Shown here one piece after another: positions 40,391 to 50,854 of a DNA stretch of 64,000 nucleotides. Location: contig JAQUAX010000011.1 in the NCBI GenBank assembly GCA_028687035.1, forward strand, positions 62,001-126,000, given 5' to 3'. Each line of letters opens with the position of its first letter. Position 1 is the first letter of the stretch. The position numbers and the translations under genes are program-made. Source of the stretch: Dechloromonas sp. (lineage in GTDB: Bacteria; Pseudomonadota; Gammaproteobacteria; Burkholderiales; Rhodocyclaceae). Below the pieces are notes generated by a model, which was given only the letters and a program-made list of their open reading frames with translations, was not told the DNA's origin and made no database searches.

Positions 40391-40936
40391 ATGGACCTGC
40401 TCGACTTTTCCGACTGCAAGCTGTATTTCGAGGACCCGCTGCCGGCCGCGGCCGAGGCGCTGATCGCCGAGGCGTCGCGCGAATACGGCAGCCCCGGGGC
40501 CGAGCTGGCGCTGCTGCGCGCCCACCTGCTGGCGCCGGACAACCTGACGGTGCTGGTCGGCATCTACCGCTATTACTTCTACCAGCACCGGCTGGAGGAC
40601 GCGCTGCAGGTCGCCGAACTGGCGATGCAGCTGTCCGGGCGCCAGCTCGGCCTGCCCGCCGACTGGGCACTGCTCGACGAGCGGCGGCTCGCCGCCGCCG
40701 CGGCCGCTTCCTTCGGCCTGCTGCGCTTCTACCTGCTGGCGCTGAAGGCGGCCAGTGTGGTGCTGCTGCGCCTCGGCCGCATCGCCGATTCGCGCCCCCG
40801 CCTGATCAAGCTGGCCGGACTCGACAGCCGCGACCAGCTGGGCGCCGCCAAGCTGCTCGAGGTGGTCGACGAATTCCGCTCACCGGACGCGTCGACCGCC
40901 AGCGACGAACCCGCATTCAACCTTGCCATCGCCTGA
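40391..40936 (+). CDS. Uncharacterised helical nif-operon protein (TPR-like)
   Basis: 181 residues, predicted all-helical. LLRAHLLAPDNLTVLVGIYRYYFYQHRLEDALQVAELAM looks like a tetratricopeptide-type helical pair, followed by LLRFYLLALKAASVVLLRLGR. No signal peptide. An alternative GTG at 40382 would overlap the cysE stop (GTGA). Proteins of this type are found between cysE/nifV and nifW in some diazotroph clusters, but no function is known to me. It lies 9 bases before nifW, so it is surely part of the operon. Confidence 0.72.
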   Translation: MDLLDFSDCKLYFEDPLPAAAEALIAEASREYGSPGAELALLRAHLLAPDNLTVLVGIYRYYFYQHRLEDALQVAELAMQLSGRQLGLPADWALLDERRLAAAAAASFGLLRFYLLALKAASVVLLRLGRIADSRPRLIKLAGLDSRDQLGAAKLLEVVDEFRSPDASTASDEPAFNLAIA

Positions 40937-40945
40937 GGAGGCATC

Positions 40946-41284
40946 ATGGAAGACACCCTGACCCTTGCCGAAGCCATCGACGACCTGGTTTCCGCCGAAG
41001 ATTTCCTGGACTACTTCGAGGTGCCGTACGACCCGGCCGTCGTCCAGGTCAACCGCCTGCACATCCTGCAGCGCTTCCACGACTACCTGGCCCGGCAGGC
41101 GCCCAACCTGCCGCCGGAGGAAGGCGCCCAGCGCGGCATCTACCGGCTGTGGCTGGAACGCGCCTACCTCGACTTCGTGCATTCCGACTCGCTGACCGAG
41201 AAGGTCTTCGCGGTCTTCCAGAACGTGCCGCAGCCGGGCGGCGGCATGAGCTCCTTCGTGTCGCTCGACAAGGTCTTCCGCTGA
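40946..41284 (+). CDS. nifW: Nitrogenase-stabilising/protective protein NifW
   Basis: A protein of 112 residues. LVSAEDFLDYFEVPYDPAVVQVNRLHILQRF and the end DSLTEKVFAVFQNVP are diagnostic of NifW. NifW helps MoFe protein maturation and oxygen tolerance, probably with NifZ. The 9-base gap before it contains a GAGGAGG ribosome site. Its TGA overlaps the ATG of nifZ. Confidence 0.96.
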   Translation: MEDTLTLAEAIDDLVSAEDFLDYFEVPYDPAVVQVNRLHILQRFHDYLARQAPNLPPEEGAQRGIYRLWLERAYLDFVHSDSLTEKVFAVFQNVPQPGGGMSSFVSLDKVFR

Positions 41285-41742
41285 TGATGGACGCACGCTG
41301 GGATTACGGCGCGGCGGTGCGGCTGGTCCGCAACGTCCGCAACGACGGGACCTACCCCGGCCTCGATCCGGGCGCGCCGCTGGTCCGCCGCGGCAGCGTC
41401 GGCTACGTCGTCGATGTCGGCACCTTCCTGCAGGACCAGATCATCTACTCGGTCAATTTCCTCGAGGAAGGCAAGATCGTCGGCTGCCGCGAGGAGGAAC
41501 TGATCGGCGCCGACGAGCCGTGGACGCCGTCGCGTTTCGAGTTCCGCGACAAGGTCCGGGCCGGCCGGGGGTTGAAGGTCGGCGACGAGGTGCTGGTCGC
41601 CGCCGGCGACCTCGGCGAAGTGATCCGGGTGATCCGCGACGCGCCGGGCGGCGTCGCCTACCACATCCATTTCGACTGCCAGCCGGGCCGCCTGCTGCAG
41701 ATTCCGGAAGGACTGCTCGACGCGGCCGGGAGTCCCGAATGA
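41284..41742 (+). CDS. nifZ: NifZ family protein (P-cluster maturation)
   Basis: A protein of 152 residues. WDYGAAVRLVRNVRNDGTYPG, GSVGYVVDVGTFLQDQIIYSVNFLE and YHIHFDCQPGRLLQIPE match NifZ, which assists formation of the second P-cluster in NifDK. Two adjacent ATGs (41284, 41287) follow the nifW stop. The C-terminal end overlaps nifM (ATGA). Confidence 0.95.
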   Translation: MMDARWDYGAAVRLVRNVRNDGTYPGLDPGAPLVRRGSVGYVVDVGTFLQDQIIYSVNFLEEGKIVGCREEELIGADEPWTPSRFEFRDKVRAGRGLKVGDEVLVAAGDLGEVIRVIRDAPGGVAYHIHFDCQPGRLLQIPEGLLDAAGSPE

Positions 41743-42551
41743 ACACGGCCTACCAGACGCTGAAGCTGGCCCGCGAACTGTTCGGCAAGGCGCCGGAAAC
41801 GCTGGCCGACGACGAGCGGCAGCGCGTCGCCGAGGTCGCCGCCCGCCAGCTGAAGATCGAGCAGCGCATCCTGGCGACGCCGGAGGCCGGCCAGGTCGTC
41901 GTCCCGGGCGCGACGCTGGCCACACGCCTCGGCGAAATCCGCGCCCGCTACGCGTCGACCGCGGATTACGAACAGGACCTGGAGCGCAACGGGCTCGACG
42001 CCGACCGCCTGGCCGCGGCGCTCGAACGCGACCTGCGGGTCGAGGCGGTGCTCGAACGGGTCGCGGCGCAGGTGCCGGTGCCCACGGCCGTCGATGCGGA
42101 AATCTACTACCGGCTGCACCCGGAAGCCTTCGACCGGCCCGAAGCGCGCCGCCTGCGCCACATCCTGCTGACCTTCGACGATGCGGCAGGCCGTGCCGCG
42201 GCCGTCGCGACGCTGGAACAGGTGCGGCGCACGGCCGGCGATGCGGAGGCCTTCGCCGCCGCCGCGCTGCGCCATTCGCAATGCCCGACCGCAATGGACG
42301 GCGGCGGGCTCGGCGTCGTTCGCCGCGGCCAGCTCTACGCCGAGCTCGAACCCGCCGCCTTCGCGCTGGACGCCGGCCGGATCAGCGAGGTGCTCGAGTC
42401 GCCGATCGGGCTGCACCTGCTGCGTTGCGACGAAATCCTGCCGAGCGGCCCGCTGCCCTTCGCCGACGTCTGCGAACGCATCGTCGAGCGCCTCGCCGAC
42501 CAGCGGCGCAGCAAGGCGCAGCGCGAATGGATCCGGGCGGTGCTGTCATAG
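41739..42551 (+). CDS. nifM: NifM, PpiC-type peptidyl-prolyl isomerase
   Basis: A protein of 270 residues. A helical N-terminal chaperone part (QTLKLARELFGKAPETLADDE) precedes a C-terminal parvulin domain with RRLRHILLTFDDAAG, GGGLGVVRRGQLYAELEPAAFAL and SPIGLHLLRCDEI. NifM is needed for correct folding of NifH. No signal peptide, so it is cytoplasmic, unlike most PpiC proteins. Last gene of the nifV operon, converging on the PilZ gene with a 14-base gap. Confidence 0.95.
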   Translation: MNTAYQTLKLARELFGKAPETLADDERQRVAEVAARQLKIEQRILATPEAGQVVVPGATLATRLGEIRARYASTADYEQDLERNGLDADRLAAALERDLRVEAVLERVAAQVPVPTAVDAEIYYRLHPEAFDRPEARRLRHILLTFDDAAGRAAAVATLEQVRRTAGDAEAFAAAALRHSQCPTAMDGGGLGVVRRGQLYAELEPAAFALDAGRISEVLESPIGLHLLRCDEILPSGPLPFADVCERIVERLADQRRSKAQREWIRAVLS

Positions 42552-42565
42552 GCGCGACAGGCGGC

Positions 42566-43012
42566 CTAGACGCGCTCCTTGTCCGCGGCCGGCATCGGCA
42601 ACGGAAAATCGGGAACGCTGGAAAGTCCCTTCTGGGTCGGCACGAAATGCGCGATATCGGTGCTCGGCGGCTTCGTCCGGGCCATCGCCAGCGCCCGGTA
42701 GGCCTTCAGCAGCGCCGCGTCGCGCTCGTTGATCACGGTGATCGTGCAGCCGACGCCGTAGCCGTGCAGCCAGACGGCCTTCCTGACCACCTTGACGAGG
42801 AATTCGAGGGTATCCGGCAGATCCGGGGAATCGACGCGGCACAGCCAGGTCTTGCGGGAGCCGGGCAGGCCTTCGTGGTCGTCGTCGATGCGGATCGCGA
42901 TGCCGCTGGCCGAAATGTTGGCGACCTGACCGCGGATCACCCGACCGCCGGCGCTCAGGGTCGCCGACCCCCACAGCGGATAACGCTCGTGTTTCCTGAC
43001 ATTGTGCAGCAC
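42566..43012 (-). CDS. PilZ-domain c-di-GMP-binding protein
   Basis: About 148 residues. The PilZ motif RxxxR is present as RKHERYPL near the start, with ANISASGIAIRI about 25 residues later. A short beta-rich domain and a Pro-rich tail follow. It probably senses cyclic di-GMP; the partner is unknown. A GTG at 43012 with GGAAGGA 6 bases before it is preferred to the TTG at 43042. Confidence 0.85.
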   Translation of the reverse strand: MLHNVRKHERYPLWGSATLSAGGRVIRGQVANISASGIAIRIDDDHEGLPGSRKTWLCRVDSPDLPDTLEFLVKVVRKAVWLHGYGVGCTITVINERDAALLKAYRALAMARTKPPSTDIAHFVPTQKGLSSVPDFPLPMPAADKERV

Positions 43013-43097
43013 ACTGCATCCTTCCCGGAGCCGTTGTGGCAAAAATTATATATCAGGAAAAATATGGCAAGCTGCGGAAAGACCGACCGGCGATGGG

Positions 43098-43174
43098 TGG
43101 CGCGCCCGGAGGGACTCGAACCCCCGACCTGCTGCTTAGAAGGCAGCTGCTCTATCCAGTTGAGCTACGGGCGC
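43098..43174 (-). tRNA. tRNA-Arg (anticodon TCT)
   Basis: A 77-base cloverleaf on the minus strand: 7-bp acceptor stem GCGCCCG/CGGGCGC, D-arm AGCTCAACTGGATAGAGC, anticodon loop CTTCTAA with TCT, T-loop GGGTTCGAGTCCC, discriminator G and encoded CCA. Confidence 0.97.
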
Positions 43175-43194
43175 CGCGGCGCGAGGGAAGATAT

Positions 43195-43271
43195 TGGTCG
43201 GGGCGGTGGGATTCGAACTCACGACCCTCTGCTCCCAAAGCAGATGCGCTACCAGACTGCGCTACGCCCCG
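43195..43271 (-). tRNA. tRNA-Pro (anticodon TGG)
   Basis: A 77-base cloverleaf on the minus strand: acceptor CGGGGCG/CGCCCCG, D-arm AGCGCAGTCTGGTAGCGC, anticodon loop TTTGGGA with TGG, T-arm GAGTTCGAATCCC, encoded CCA. It lies 20 bases upstream of tRNA-Arg and is probably co-transcribed with it. Confidence 0.97.
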
Positions 43272-43348
43272 ACACGAGAGGACGCATTCTATCATCAGCT
43301 GAAAACCCGCACCAGATCAGGCGTCTATGTCGGAAGGAGAAACATTCC

Positions 43349-43377
43349 TTGCCTCAGAATCGCCTTTCTGATATTTA
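43349..43377 (+). promoter_or_regulatory. Candidate sigma-70 promoter of dksA
   Basis: TTGCCT (43349-43354), 17-base spacer and TATTTA (43372-43377), with the dksA ATG 33 bases further on. Confidence 0.5.
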
Positions 43378-43410
43378 ATCGACTTTTTCGTCACCAGGAC
43401 GCACAAGAAA

Positions 43411-43836
43411 ATGGCAGAAGAACTGCTCCAGAAGCACTTCACACCCTACGAGCCCAAGCCGGGCGAAGAGTACATGAGCACCAAGCAGCTCGCCCATTTC
43501 CGCAAGATCCTCGAAGCGGTCAAGAAGGAACTCAGCGAGGACATCGACCGGACCGTGCACACGATGCAGGACGAAGCGACCATCTTCGCCGACCCGAACG
43601 ACCGGGCGAGCCAGGAGACCGACATGGCGATCGAGCTGCGCAACCGCGACCGCGAGCGCAAGCTGATCAAGAAGATCGACGAGACGCTGGCCCGCATCGA
43701 CGACGACGATTACGGCTTCTGCGACAAGTGCGGCGTCGAGATCGGCATCAAGCGCCTGGAAGCCCGTCCGACGGCAACGCTGTGCATCGACTGCAAGACG
43801 CTCGACGAGATGAAGGAAAAGCAGATGGCCAAGTGA
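43411..43836 (+). CDS. dksA: RNA polymerase-binding transcription factor DksA
   Basis: A protein of 141 residues. An N-terminal coiled coil (FRKILEAVKKELSEDIDRTVHTM) carries the two-acid tip within EATIFADPNDRASQE. The C-terminal zinc finger has CDKCG and CIDCK. DksA works with ppGpp at the polymerase secondary channel. A single gene with its own promoter and a good terminator downstream. Confidence 0.96.
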   Translation: MAEELLQKHFTPYEPKPGEEYMSTKQLAHFRKILEAVKKELSEDIDRTVHTMQDEATIFADPNDRASQETDMAIELRNRDRERKLIKKIDETLARIDDDDYGFCDKCGVEIGIKRLEARPTATLCIDCKTLDEMKEKQMAK

Positions 43837-43899
43837 GCGGCCTGTTGCCGCGGCGGGATGGCCGGGTCCATCCGGGTAAATCCCCTTCCCGTCGAACGA

Positions 43900-43926
43900 A
43901 AAAAGCCACCCCTGCGGTGGCTTTTT
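43900..43926 (+). terminator. Rho-independent terminator of dksA
   Basis: An 11-bp stem AAAAAGCCACC / GGTGGCTTTTT around CCTGC, ending in T5. The A/T symmetry lets it work from both strands. Confidence 0.9.
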
Positions 43927-43983
43927 CATTTCTGGCCCCGTCCCGCGGTCGACCGCGGAAATCCCGCCAGAAGGCGCTGTACC

Positions 43984-44011
43984 AAAAACAAGGGGCACCT
44001 CGCGGCGCCCC
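43984..44011 (-). terminator. Rho-independent terminator of pnp
   Basis: On the minus strand GGGGCGCC-GCGA-GGTGCCCC forms an 8-bp stem (one G-U) followed by TTGTTTTT, 24 bases after the pnp stop. Confidence 0.85.
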
Positions 44012-44035
44012 CTGCTCATTCCGGCAAGACCGGGA

Positions 44036-46162
44036 TTACTGCTGCGGTGCGGCTTCGGCCGGCGCGGCGGCTTCCTCGGCGGCAACCGCCTTCATCGACA
44101 GCTTGACGCGGCCGCGCTCGTCGGTTTCCAGGACCTTGACGCGGATGACCTGGCCTTCCTTGACGTAGTCCTCGACCTTGTTGACGCGTTCCTGCGCGAT
44201 CTGCGAGATGTGCAGCAGGCCGTCCTTGCCCGGCAGGACCTGGACGATGGCGCCGAAGTCGAGAATCTTCAGCACGGTGCCTTCGTAGATCTTGCCGACT
44301 TCGACTTCCGCGGTGATCGCATCGATGCGGGCGCGGGCAGCGGCAGCCGCCTCGCCCGAGGTCGCAGCGATGGTGATCGTGCCGTCGTCGTTGATGTCGA
44401 TGGTCGTGCCGGTCTCCTCGGTGATCGCGCGGATCACGGCGCCGCCCTTGCCGATCACGTCGCGGATCTTCTCCGGATTGATCTTGAAGGTGTAGAGGCG
44501 CGGCGCGTAGGCCGACATTTCCTCGCGGTGGCCGGACATCGAGGACTGCATCAGGCCGAGGATGTGCAGACGGGCGTCCTTGGCCTGGGCCAGGGCGACC
44601 TGCATGATTTCCTTGGTGATGCCCTGGATCTTGATGTCCATCTGCAGCGCGGTGACGCCGCTGGTGGTGCCGGCGACCTTGAAGTCCATGTCGCCGAGGT
44701 GGTCCTCGTCGCCCAGGATGTCGGTCAGCACCGCGAAGCGGTTGCCGTCCTTGATCAGGCCCATGGCGATGCCGGCGACGTGCGCCTTCAGCGGCACGCC
44801 GGCATCCATCAGCGCCAGGCAGCCGCCGCAGACCGAAGCCATTGACGACGAGCCGTTGGACTCGGTGATTTCGGAAACGACGCGCATCGAGTACGAGAAG
44901 TCTTCCGGCTTCGGCAGCACGGCGAGCAGCGCGCGCTTGGCCAGGCGGCCGTGACCGATTTCGCGACGCTTCGGCGAACCGACGCGGCCGCATTCGCCGG
45001 TGGCGTACGGGGGCATGTTGTAGTGCAGCATGAAGCGGTCGCGGTATTCGCCGGCCAGCGCGTCGATGATCTGCTCGTCGCGGTTGGTGCCCAGCGTGGC
45101 GACGGCCAGGGCCTGGGTTTCACCGCGGGTGAACAGTGCCGAACCGTGGGTGCGCGGCAGCACGCCGGAACGCATGGTGATCGGGCGGACGGTGCGGGTG
45201 TCGCGGCCGTCGATGCGCGGCTGGCCGGACAGGATGCGGCCGCGGACGATGGCGGCTTCCATTTCGAAGAACAGGTTGCCGACGGTGTTCTCGTCCGGCG
45301 CGCCCTCTTCGCCCGTACACAGCGCGGCGACGGCGTCGGCGCGGATCGCCTTGACGGCCTGGCTGCGGGTCTGCTTGACGGTGATGTTGTAGGCCTCTTC
45401 CAGGCGGGCGCCAACCAGTTCCTGCAGGCGGGCGACCAGCGCCTCGTCCTTGGCCGGAGCCTGCCAGTCCCATTCCGGCTTGCCGGCTTGCTCGACCAGT
45501 TCGTTGATCGCGTTGATCGCCTTCTGCATTTCGGTGTGACCGAAAACGACGGCGCCGAGCATGACTTCTTCGGACAGTTCCTGGGCTTCGGATTCGACCA
45601 TCAGCACGGCGGCTTCGGTACCGGCGACGACGAGGTCGAGCTGGCTTTCCTTGAGCTGGGTAGCGGTCGGGCACAGCACGTACTGGCCGTTCAGGTAGCC
45701 GACGCGGGCGGCGCCGATCGGGCCGCTGAACGGAATGCCGGAAATGGCCAGCGCGGCGGAAGCGCCGATCATCGCCGGGATGTCGGCATCGATTTCCGGA
45801 TTCAGCGACATCACGGTGGCGACGACCTGGACTTCGTTATAGAAGCCGTCCGGGAACAGCGGGCGGATCGGACGGTCGATCAGGCGGCAGGTCAGGGTTT
45901 CCTTTTCGGAAGGACGGCCTTCGCGCTTGAAGAAGCCACCGGGGATGCGGCCGGCTGCGTAAACTTTTTCCTGGTAATCGACGGTCAGCGGGAAGAAATC
46001 CTGACCGGGCTTGGCATTCTTGGCGCCGACCACGGTGACCAGAACGACGGTCTCTTCCATGGAAACGATAACGGCACCGGAGGCCTGGCGGGCGATTTCA
46101 CCGGTCTCGATGGTCACCTGGTGATCGCCATAGGCGAAGGTCTTTTTCACGACGTTAAACAT
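44036..46162 (-). CDS. pnp: Polyribonucleotide nucleotidyltransferase
   Basis: A protein of 708 residues. Two RNase PH domains (first from [23 protein letters not shown], second with [18 protein letters not shown]), a linking helical domain, then KH ([16 protein letters not shown]) and S1 ([20 protein letters not shown]), ending in an Ala/Glu-rich tail. A phosphorolytic 3'-5' exonuclease and degradosome partner. Its leader holds a (GTT)n-like unstructured stretch after the rpsO terminator, the region where PNPase autoregulation occurs in E. coli. Confidence 0.98.
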   Translation of the reverse strand: MFNVVKKTFAYGDHQVTIETGEIARQASGAVIVSMEETVVLVTVVGAKNAKPGQDFFPLTVDYQEKVYAAGRIPGGFFKREGRPSEKETLTCRLIDRPIRPLFPDGFYNEVQVVATVMSLNPEIDADIPAMIGASAALAISGIPFSGPIGAARVGYLNGQYVLCPTATQLKESQLDLVVAGTEAAVLMVESEAQELSEEVMLGAVVFGHTEMQKAINAINELVEQAGKPEWDWQAPAKDEALVARLQELVGARLEEAYNITVKQTRSQAVKAIRADAVAALCTGEEGAPDENTVGNLFFEMEAAIVRGRILSGQPRIDGRDTRTVRPITMRSGVLPRTHGSALFTRGETQALAVATLGTNRDEQIIDALAGEYRDRFMLHYNMPPYATGECGRVGSPKRREIGHGRLAKRALLAVLPKPEDFSYSMRVVSEITESNGSSSMASVCGGCLALMDAGVPLKAHVAGIAMGLIKDGNRFAVLTDILGDEDHLGDMDFKVAGTTSGVTALQMDIKIQGITKEIMQVALAQAKDARLHILGLMQSSMSGHREEMSAYAPRLYTFKINPEKIRDVIGKGGAVIRAITEETGTTIDINDDGTITIAATSGEAAAAARARIDAITAEVEVGKIYEGTVLKILDFGAIVQVLPGKDGLLHISQIAQERVNKVEDYVKEGQVIRVKVLETDERGRVKLSMKAVAAEEAAAPAEAAPQQ

Positions 46163-46235
46163 AGCTTCCTTTCTCTCTCAACAAACAACAACAATAACAA
46201 CGACTTGCAACTCGACAAAGAACAACGGTACGACA

Positions 46236-46274
46236 AAAAGCAAAAAGCGGCCGGGAATGTTCCGGGCCGCTTTT
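46236..46274 (-). terminator. Intrinsic terminator between rpsO and pnp
   Basis: On the minus strand AAAAGCGGCC pairs with GGCCGCTTTT around a 12-base loop, followed by TGC and a second T5 run. It sits 125 bases after rpsO and 74 bases before pnp; the rest of this gap holds no gene. Partial read-through would link the genes, as in E. coli. Confidence 0.8.
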
Positions 46275-46398
46275 CCGTGGCTTCAGCAGCGCTTATTCCG
46301 TTTCCGGTTCAAGCGCGACCTGAAGACTAGCCGAAGACAGTGCGTTGGCACGGCAAGGCGACGTCGACAAGGTCACGTTCGGGCCGGGGCGGAATGAA

Positions 46399-46668
46399 TT
46401 ACTTGCGCAGGCCGAGGCGGGTGATCAGGGTGCGGTAGCGCTCGACGTCCTTGCCCTTCAGGTAGTCGAGCAGCTTGCGACGCTGCGAGACCAGGCGCAG
46501 CAGGCCGCGGCGGGAGTGGTGATCCTTGACGTGCTCCTTGAAGTGCGGGGTCAGGTCGTTGATGCGCGCGGTCAGCAGCGCAACCTGCACTTCGGGGGAA
46601 CCGGTATCGCCCTGGGCGGTCTGGTATTCGGCAACGATGCCGGCTTTCTGTTCGGTGGTGATGGCCAT
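46399..46668 (-). CDS. rpsO: 30S ribosomal protein S15
   Basis: A protein of 89 residues, the standard length. [20 protein letters not shown] and [23 protein letters not shown] are signature segments binding 16S rRNA h20/h22. It follows truB with a 97-base gap, in the conserved truB-rpsO-pnp order. Confidence 0.98.
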   Translation of the reverse strand: MAITTEQKAGIVAEYQTAQGDTGSPEVQVALLTARINDLTPHFKEHVKDHHSRRGLLRLVSQRRKLLDYLKGKDVERYRTLITRLGLRK

Positions 46669-46728
46669 TTCAAAACCCTCTGAGGTTAAAGCGACGCTGC
46701 CCCGGTTTGATAGAGCGGGCGCCAGTTG

Positions 46729-46747
46729 AAAATCCGCCGACGGCGGA
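46729..46747 (-). terminator. Weak stem-loop after truB
   Basis: TCCGCC/GGCGGA (six pairs, loop GAC) with TTTT on the minus-strand 3' side. A short stem, so read-through into rpsO is likely. Confidence 0.5.
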
Positions 46748-46765
46748 AAAGTTCGCGATTATATC

Positions 46766-47671
<906 letters not shown>

Positions 47672-47677
47672 CCGGGC

Positions 47678-48058
47678 TTACTCGTCCGGCGTCTGGTCGG
47701 ACAGCGCGTTCGCCTGGTCGATCAGCTGCGACATGTTCATGCCGTGCTCGAGCGAGTTGTCGTAGACGAAATGCAGTTCGGGCAACGTGTGGATATGGAT
47801 GCGCCGGCCCAGTTCGCGGCGCAGGAAACCGGCGGCTCGCTTCAGGCCGAGTTCGACTTCGGCCAGATGCTCGACGTTGAGCGTCGTGAAGAAGACCTTG
47901 GCGTGGGCATAGTCCGGCGTCAGCTGGACGTCCGTCAGGCTGACCATGCCGACGCGCGGGTCCTTCAGTTCGGTCCGGATCAGGTCGGCCAGGTCGCGGC
48001 GCACCTGCTCCGCGACCCGATCGCTACGCTGGAATCCTCGGGGTGACTGCTTCTTCAT
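47678..48058 (-). CDS. rbfA: 30S ribosome-binding factor A
   Basis: About 126 residues. [43 protein letters not shown] and [17 protein letters not shown] are RbfA signatures. ATG 48058 shares its A with the infB TAA (TAATG); the longer open frame upstream lies inside infB. A cold-shock and late 30S maturation factor. Confidence 0.96.
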   Translation of the reverse strand: MKKQSPRGFQRSDRVAEQVRRDLADLIRTELKDPRVGMVSLTDVQLTPDYAHAKVFFTTLNVEHLAEVELGLKRAAGFLRRELGRRIHIHTLPELHFVYDNSLEHGMNMSQLIDQANALSDQTPDE

Positions 48059-50841
48059 TACAGCGAACGCGCCACTTCCTGGATTTCGTACACTTCGAGC
48101 TGATCGCCTTCCTGGATGTCGTTGTTGCCACGCAGCGACAGACCGCACTCGAAGTTGGAACGCACTTCCTTGACGTCGTCCTTGAAGCGCTTCAGCGATT
48201 CGAGTTCGCCGTCCCACTGCACGACGTTGTTGCGCAGCAGGCGGACGCGCGAATTGCGCTTGACGAAGCCTTCCAGCACGTAACAGCCGGCGATCGCGCC
48301 GACCTTGGAGACGTGGAAGACCTGGCGGATCTCGACCATGCCGGTGATCTGCTCGCGCTTCTCGGGCGACAGCATGCCGGACAGGGCGGCCTTGACCTCG
48401 TCGACCGCGTCGTAGATCACGTTGTAGTAACGGATATCGACGCCGAAGGTTTCGGCCAGCTTGCGCGCACCCGCATCGGCCCGGATGTTGAAGCCGATGA
48501 TGACGGCCCCCGAGGCTTGCGCCAGGTTGACGTCGGATTCGCTGATCGCACCGACCGCGCCGTGGATGATCTGGACGCGGACTTCCTCGTTGGACAGCTT
48601 GGCCAGCGTCTGCACCAGGGCTTCCTGCGAACCTTGCACGTCGGCCTTGACGATCAGCGGCAGCGTCTTGATCTCGCCCTCTTCCATCTGCTGGAACATG
48701 CTTTCGAGCTTGGCGGCCTGCTGCTTGGCGAGCTTGACGTCGCGGAACTTGCCCTGGCGGAACAGCGCGATTTCGCGTGCCTTCTTTTCGTCGTTGAGGA
48801 CGATGGATTCCTCGCCGGCGGCCGGGACGTCGGACAGGCCGAGGATCTCGACCGGGATCGACGGACCCGCTTCGTTGATCGGCTTGCCGTTCTCGTCGAG
48901 CATGGCGCGGACGCGGCCGAAGACCTGACCGGCGAGCACGACGTCGCCGCGCTTCAGCGTACCCGAGGTGACCAGCATGGTCGCCACGGCGCCGCGGCCC
49001 TTGTCGAGACGGGCTTCGATGATCAGGCCCTTGGCCGGCGCATCCTTCTGCGCCGTCAGTTCGAGAATTTCGGCCTGCAGCAGCACCTGCTCGAGCAGTT
49101 CGTCGATACCGGTGCCCTTCTTGGCCGACACCGGACAGAACGGCGAATCGCCGCCGTACTCTTCCGGGATCACGCCTTCGGCCACCAGTTCCTGCTTGAC
49201 GCGGTCCGGGTTGGCATCCGGCTTGTCGATCTTGTTGACCGCGACGACCAGCGGCACGCCGGCCGCCTTCGCGTGGTGGATCGCTTCCTTGGTTTGCGGC
49301 ATAACGCCGTCGTCGGCCGCGACGACCAGGATGACGATGTCGGTCGCCTTGGCGCCACGGGCACGCATCGCGGTAAACGCTTCGTGACCCGGGGTATCGA
49401 GGAAGGTGATCATGCCGCGCTCGGTCTCGACGTGGTATGCGCCGATGTGCTGCGTGATGCCGCCGGCTTCGCCCGCGGCGACCTTGGCACGGCGGATGTA
49501 GTCGAGCAGCGAGGTCTTGCCGTGGTCGACGTGACCCATCACGGTCACCACCGGGGCGCGCGGCTCCAGCGGCACGTCCTTGAATTCGGCATTTTCCTCG
49601 AGGAAGGCATCCGGGTCGTCCAGCTTCGCGGCGACCGCCTTATGGCCCATTTCCTCGACGACGATCATCGCCGTTTCCTGGTCGAGCACCTGGTTGATGG
49701 TGACCATCGAGCCCATTTTCATCATGGCCTTGATGACTTCGGTCGCCTTGACCGCCATCTTGTGCGCCAGGTCGGACACCGAAATGGTTTCCGGCACATG
49801 CACTTCGCGGGAGACCGGCTCGGTCGGCGCCTGGAAGCTGCCCTGACCGTCGTCGATCTTGCTCGACTTGCGGTGGCCGTGGCGGCCGTCCTTCCAGGAC
49901 GAACCGGCATCGGCGCCGCGCGTCTTCAGGCCGCCCTTCTTCTTGCCGTCGTCGGCATTGCGCCCCTTGTCGCCGGCCTTCTTGCCCGGTGCGTCGGGCT
50001 TCTTGTGCAGCGTGCCCTTGTCGGCACCTTCACCGGTCTTGGCCTGGGCCGCGACCTGCTGCTTGGCCTGCTCGGCTGCCTTGGCGGCTGCCGCGGCGAC
50101 CTCGGCCTGCTGGCGCATCTGCACCAGCTGGACTTCGCGGGCCTGCTTTTCCTTCAGCTCGCGTTCCTGGATTTCGCGCAGCCGGTTGTAGCGGCGGGCT
50201 TCTTCCTCGCGGGCCTTGAGTTCCTTTTCGCCGATGATCGCGGCACGGTTCAGCGTCGGCTTCAGCACGGTGCGCTCGCCGGCGGGGCGGGCTTCGGCCT
50301 TGACCTCGGAAACCGGGGCCGGCTCGGGTTCCGGCGCCGCTTCGACGACCGGCTCGGGAGCCGCTTCGACGACCGGCTCGGGCTCGGGTTCCGGCTCGGG
50401 TTCCGGCGCGGTCTCGACGACCGGCTCGGGAACGATCTCGACGACCGGCTCCGGCAGCTCGACCGGGATCGCGACGAGTTCGGGCTCGGGCGCTTCGACC
50501 GGGGCTTCCTGGGACTGGGCGGCCTCGTTTTCCGGCAGGTGCTCGTCGCGCTTGACCAGCACGCGCTTCTTGCGGACCTCGACCTGAACGGTACGGGCAC
50601 GGCCATGGGCGTCGGTGGCCTTGATCTCGGACGTCTGCTTGCGCATCAGCGTGATCTTGGTCTTGGTCTCGCCATCACCATGGGAACGACGCAGGTATTC
50701 GAGCAGCTTGGCCTTGTCCTGGTCATTCAGGGAATCGCTGGCATCTTGCTTGCCGACGCCGGCCTTGCCCAATTGCTCGAGCAGGGCCGAAACCGGCATT
50801 TTGAGTTCAACGGCAAATTGTGAAACAGTTGTTGCTGACAT
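48058..50841 (-). CDS. infB: Translation initiation factor IF-2
   Basis: A protein of 927 residues. It has IF2_N domains at the start ([20 protein letters not shown]) and a long disordered region. GTPase motifs follow: [27 protein letters not shown] and NKIDK near the middle, then domains II-IV. Residues ~120-180 contain an unusual Glu-Pro-Val repeat ([18 protein letters not shown]), coded by repeated 15-18-base units at about 50,326-50,465. It brings fMet-tRNA to the 30S subunit. It lies 13 bases after nusA. Confidence 0.98.
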   Translation of the reverse strand: MSATTVSQFAVELKMPVSALLEQLGKAGVGKQDASDSLNDQDKAKLLEYLRRSHGDGETKTKITLMRKQTSEIKATDAHGRARTVQVEVRKKRVLVKRDEHLPENEAAQSQEAPVEAPEPELVAIPVELPEPVVEIVPEPVVETAPEPEPEPEPEPVVEAAPEPVVEAAPEPEPAPVSEVKAEARPAGERTVLKPTLNRAAIIGEKELKAREEEARRYNRLREIQERELKEKQAREVQLVQMRQQAEVAAAAAKAAEQAKQQVAAQAKTGEGADKGTLHKKPDAPGKKAGDKGRNADDGKKKGGLKTRGADAGSSWKDGRHGHRKSSKIDDGQGSFQAPTEPVSREVHVPETISVSDLAHKMAVKATEVIKAMMKMGSMVTINQVLDQETAMIVVEEMGHKAVAAKLDDPDAFLEENAEFKDVPLEPRAPVVTVMGHVDHGKTSLLDYIRRAKVAAGEAGGITQHIGAYHVETERGMITFLDTPGHEAFTAMRARGAKATDIVILVVAADDGVMPQTKEAIHHAKAAGVPLVVAVNKIDKPDANPDRVKQELVAEGVIPEEYGGDSPFCPVSAKKGTGIDELLEQVLLQAEILELTAQKDAPAKGLIIEARLDKGRGAVATMLVTSGTLKRGDVVLAGQVFGRVRAMLDENGKPINEAGPSIPVEILGLSDVPAAGEESIVLNDEKKAREIALFRQGKFRDVKLAKQQAAKLESMFQQMEEGEIKTLPLIVKADVQGSQEALVQTLAKLSNEEVRVQIIHGAVGAISESDVNLAQASGAVIIGFNIRADAGARKLAETFGVDIRYYNVIYDAVDEVKAALSGMLSPEKREQITGMVEIRQVFHVSKVGAIAGCYVLEGFVKRNSRVRLLRNNVVQWDGELESLKRFKDDVKEVRSNFECGLSLRGNNDIQEGDQLEVYEIQEVARSL

Positions 50842-50854
50842 TCTTACCTCCCGC

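Noticed and set aside
43098..43271. The tRNA-Arg/tRNA-Pro pair as an attachment site for the nif island
   Set aside because: No integrase gene, no repeated tRNA 3' end and no mobile-element remnant was seen in the window.
46340..46356. TGGCACGG in the rpsO-pnp gap as a sigma-54 promoter
   Set aside because: The -12 part does not fit (no TTGC at the required spacing) and no enhancer-type site or regulated gene is nearby.
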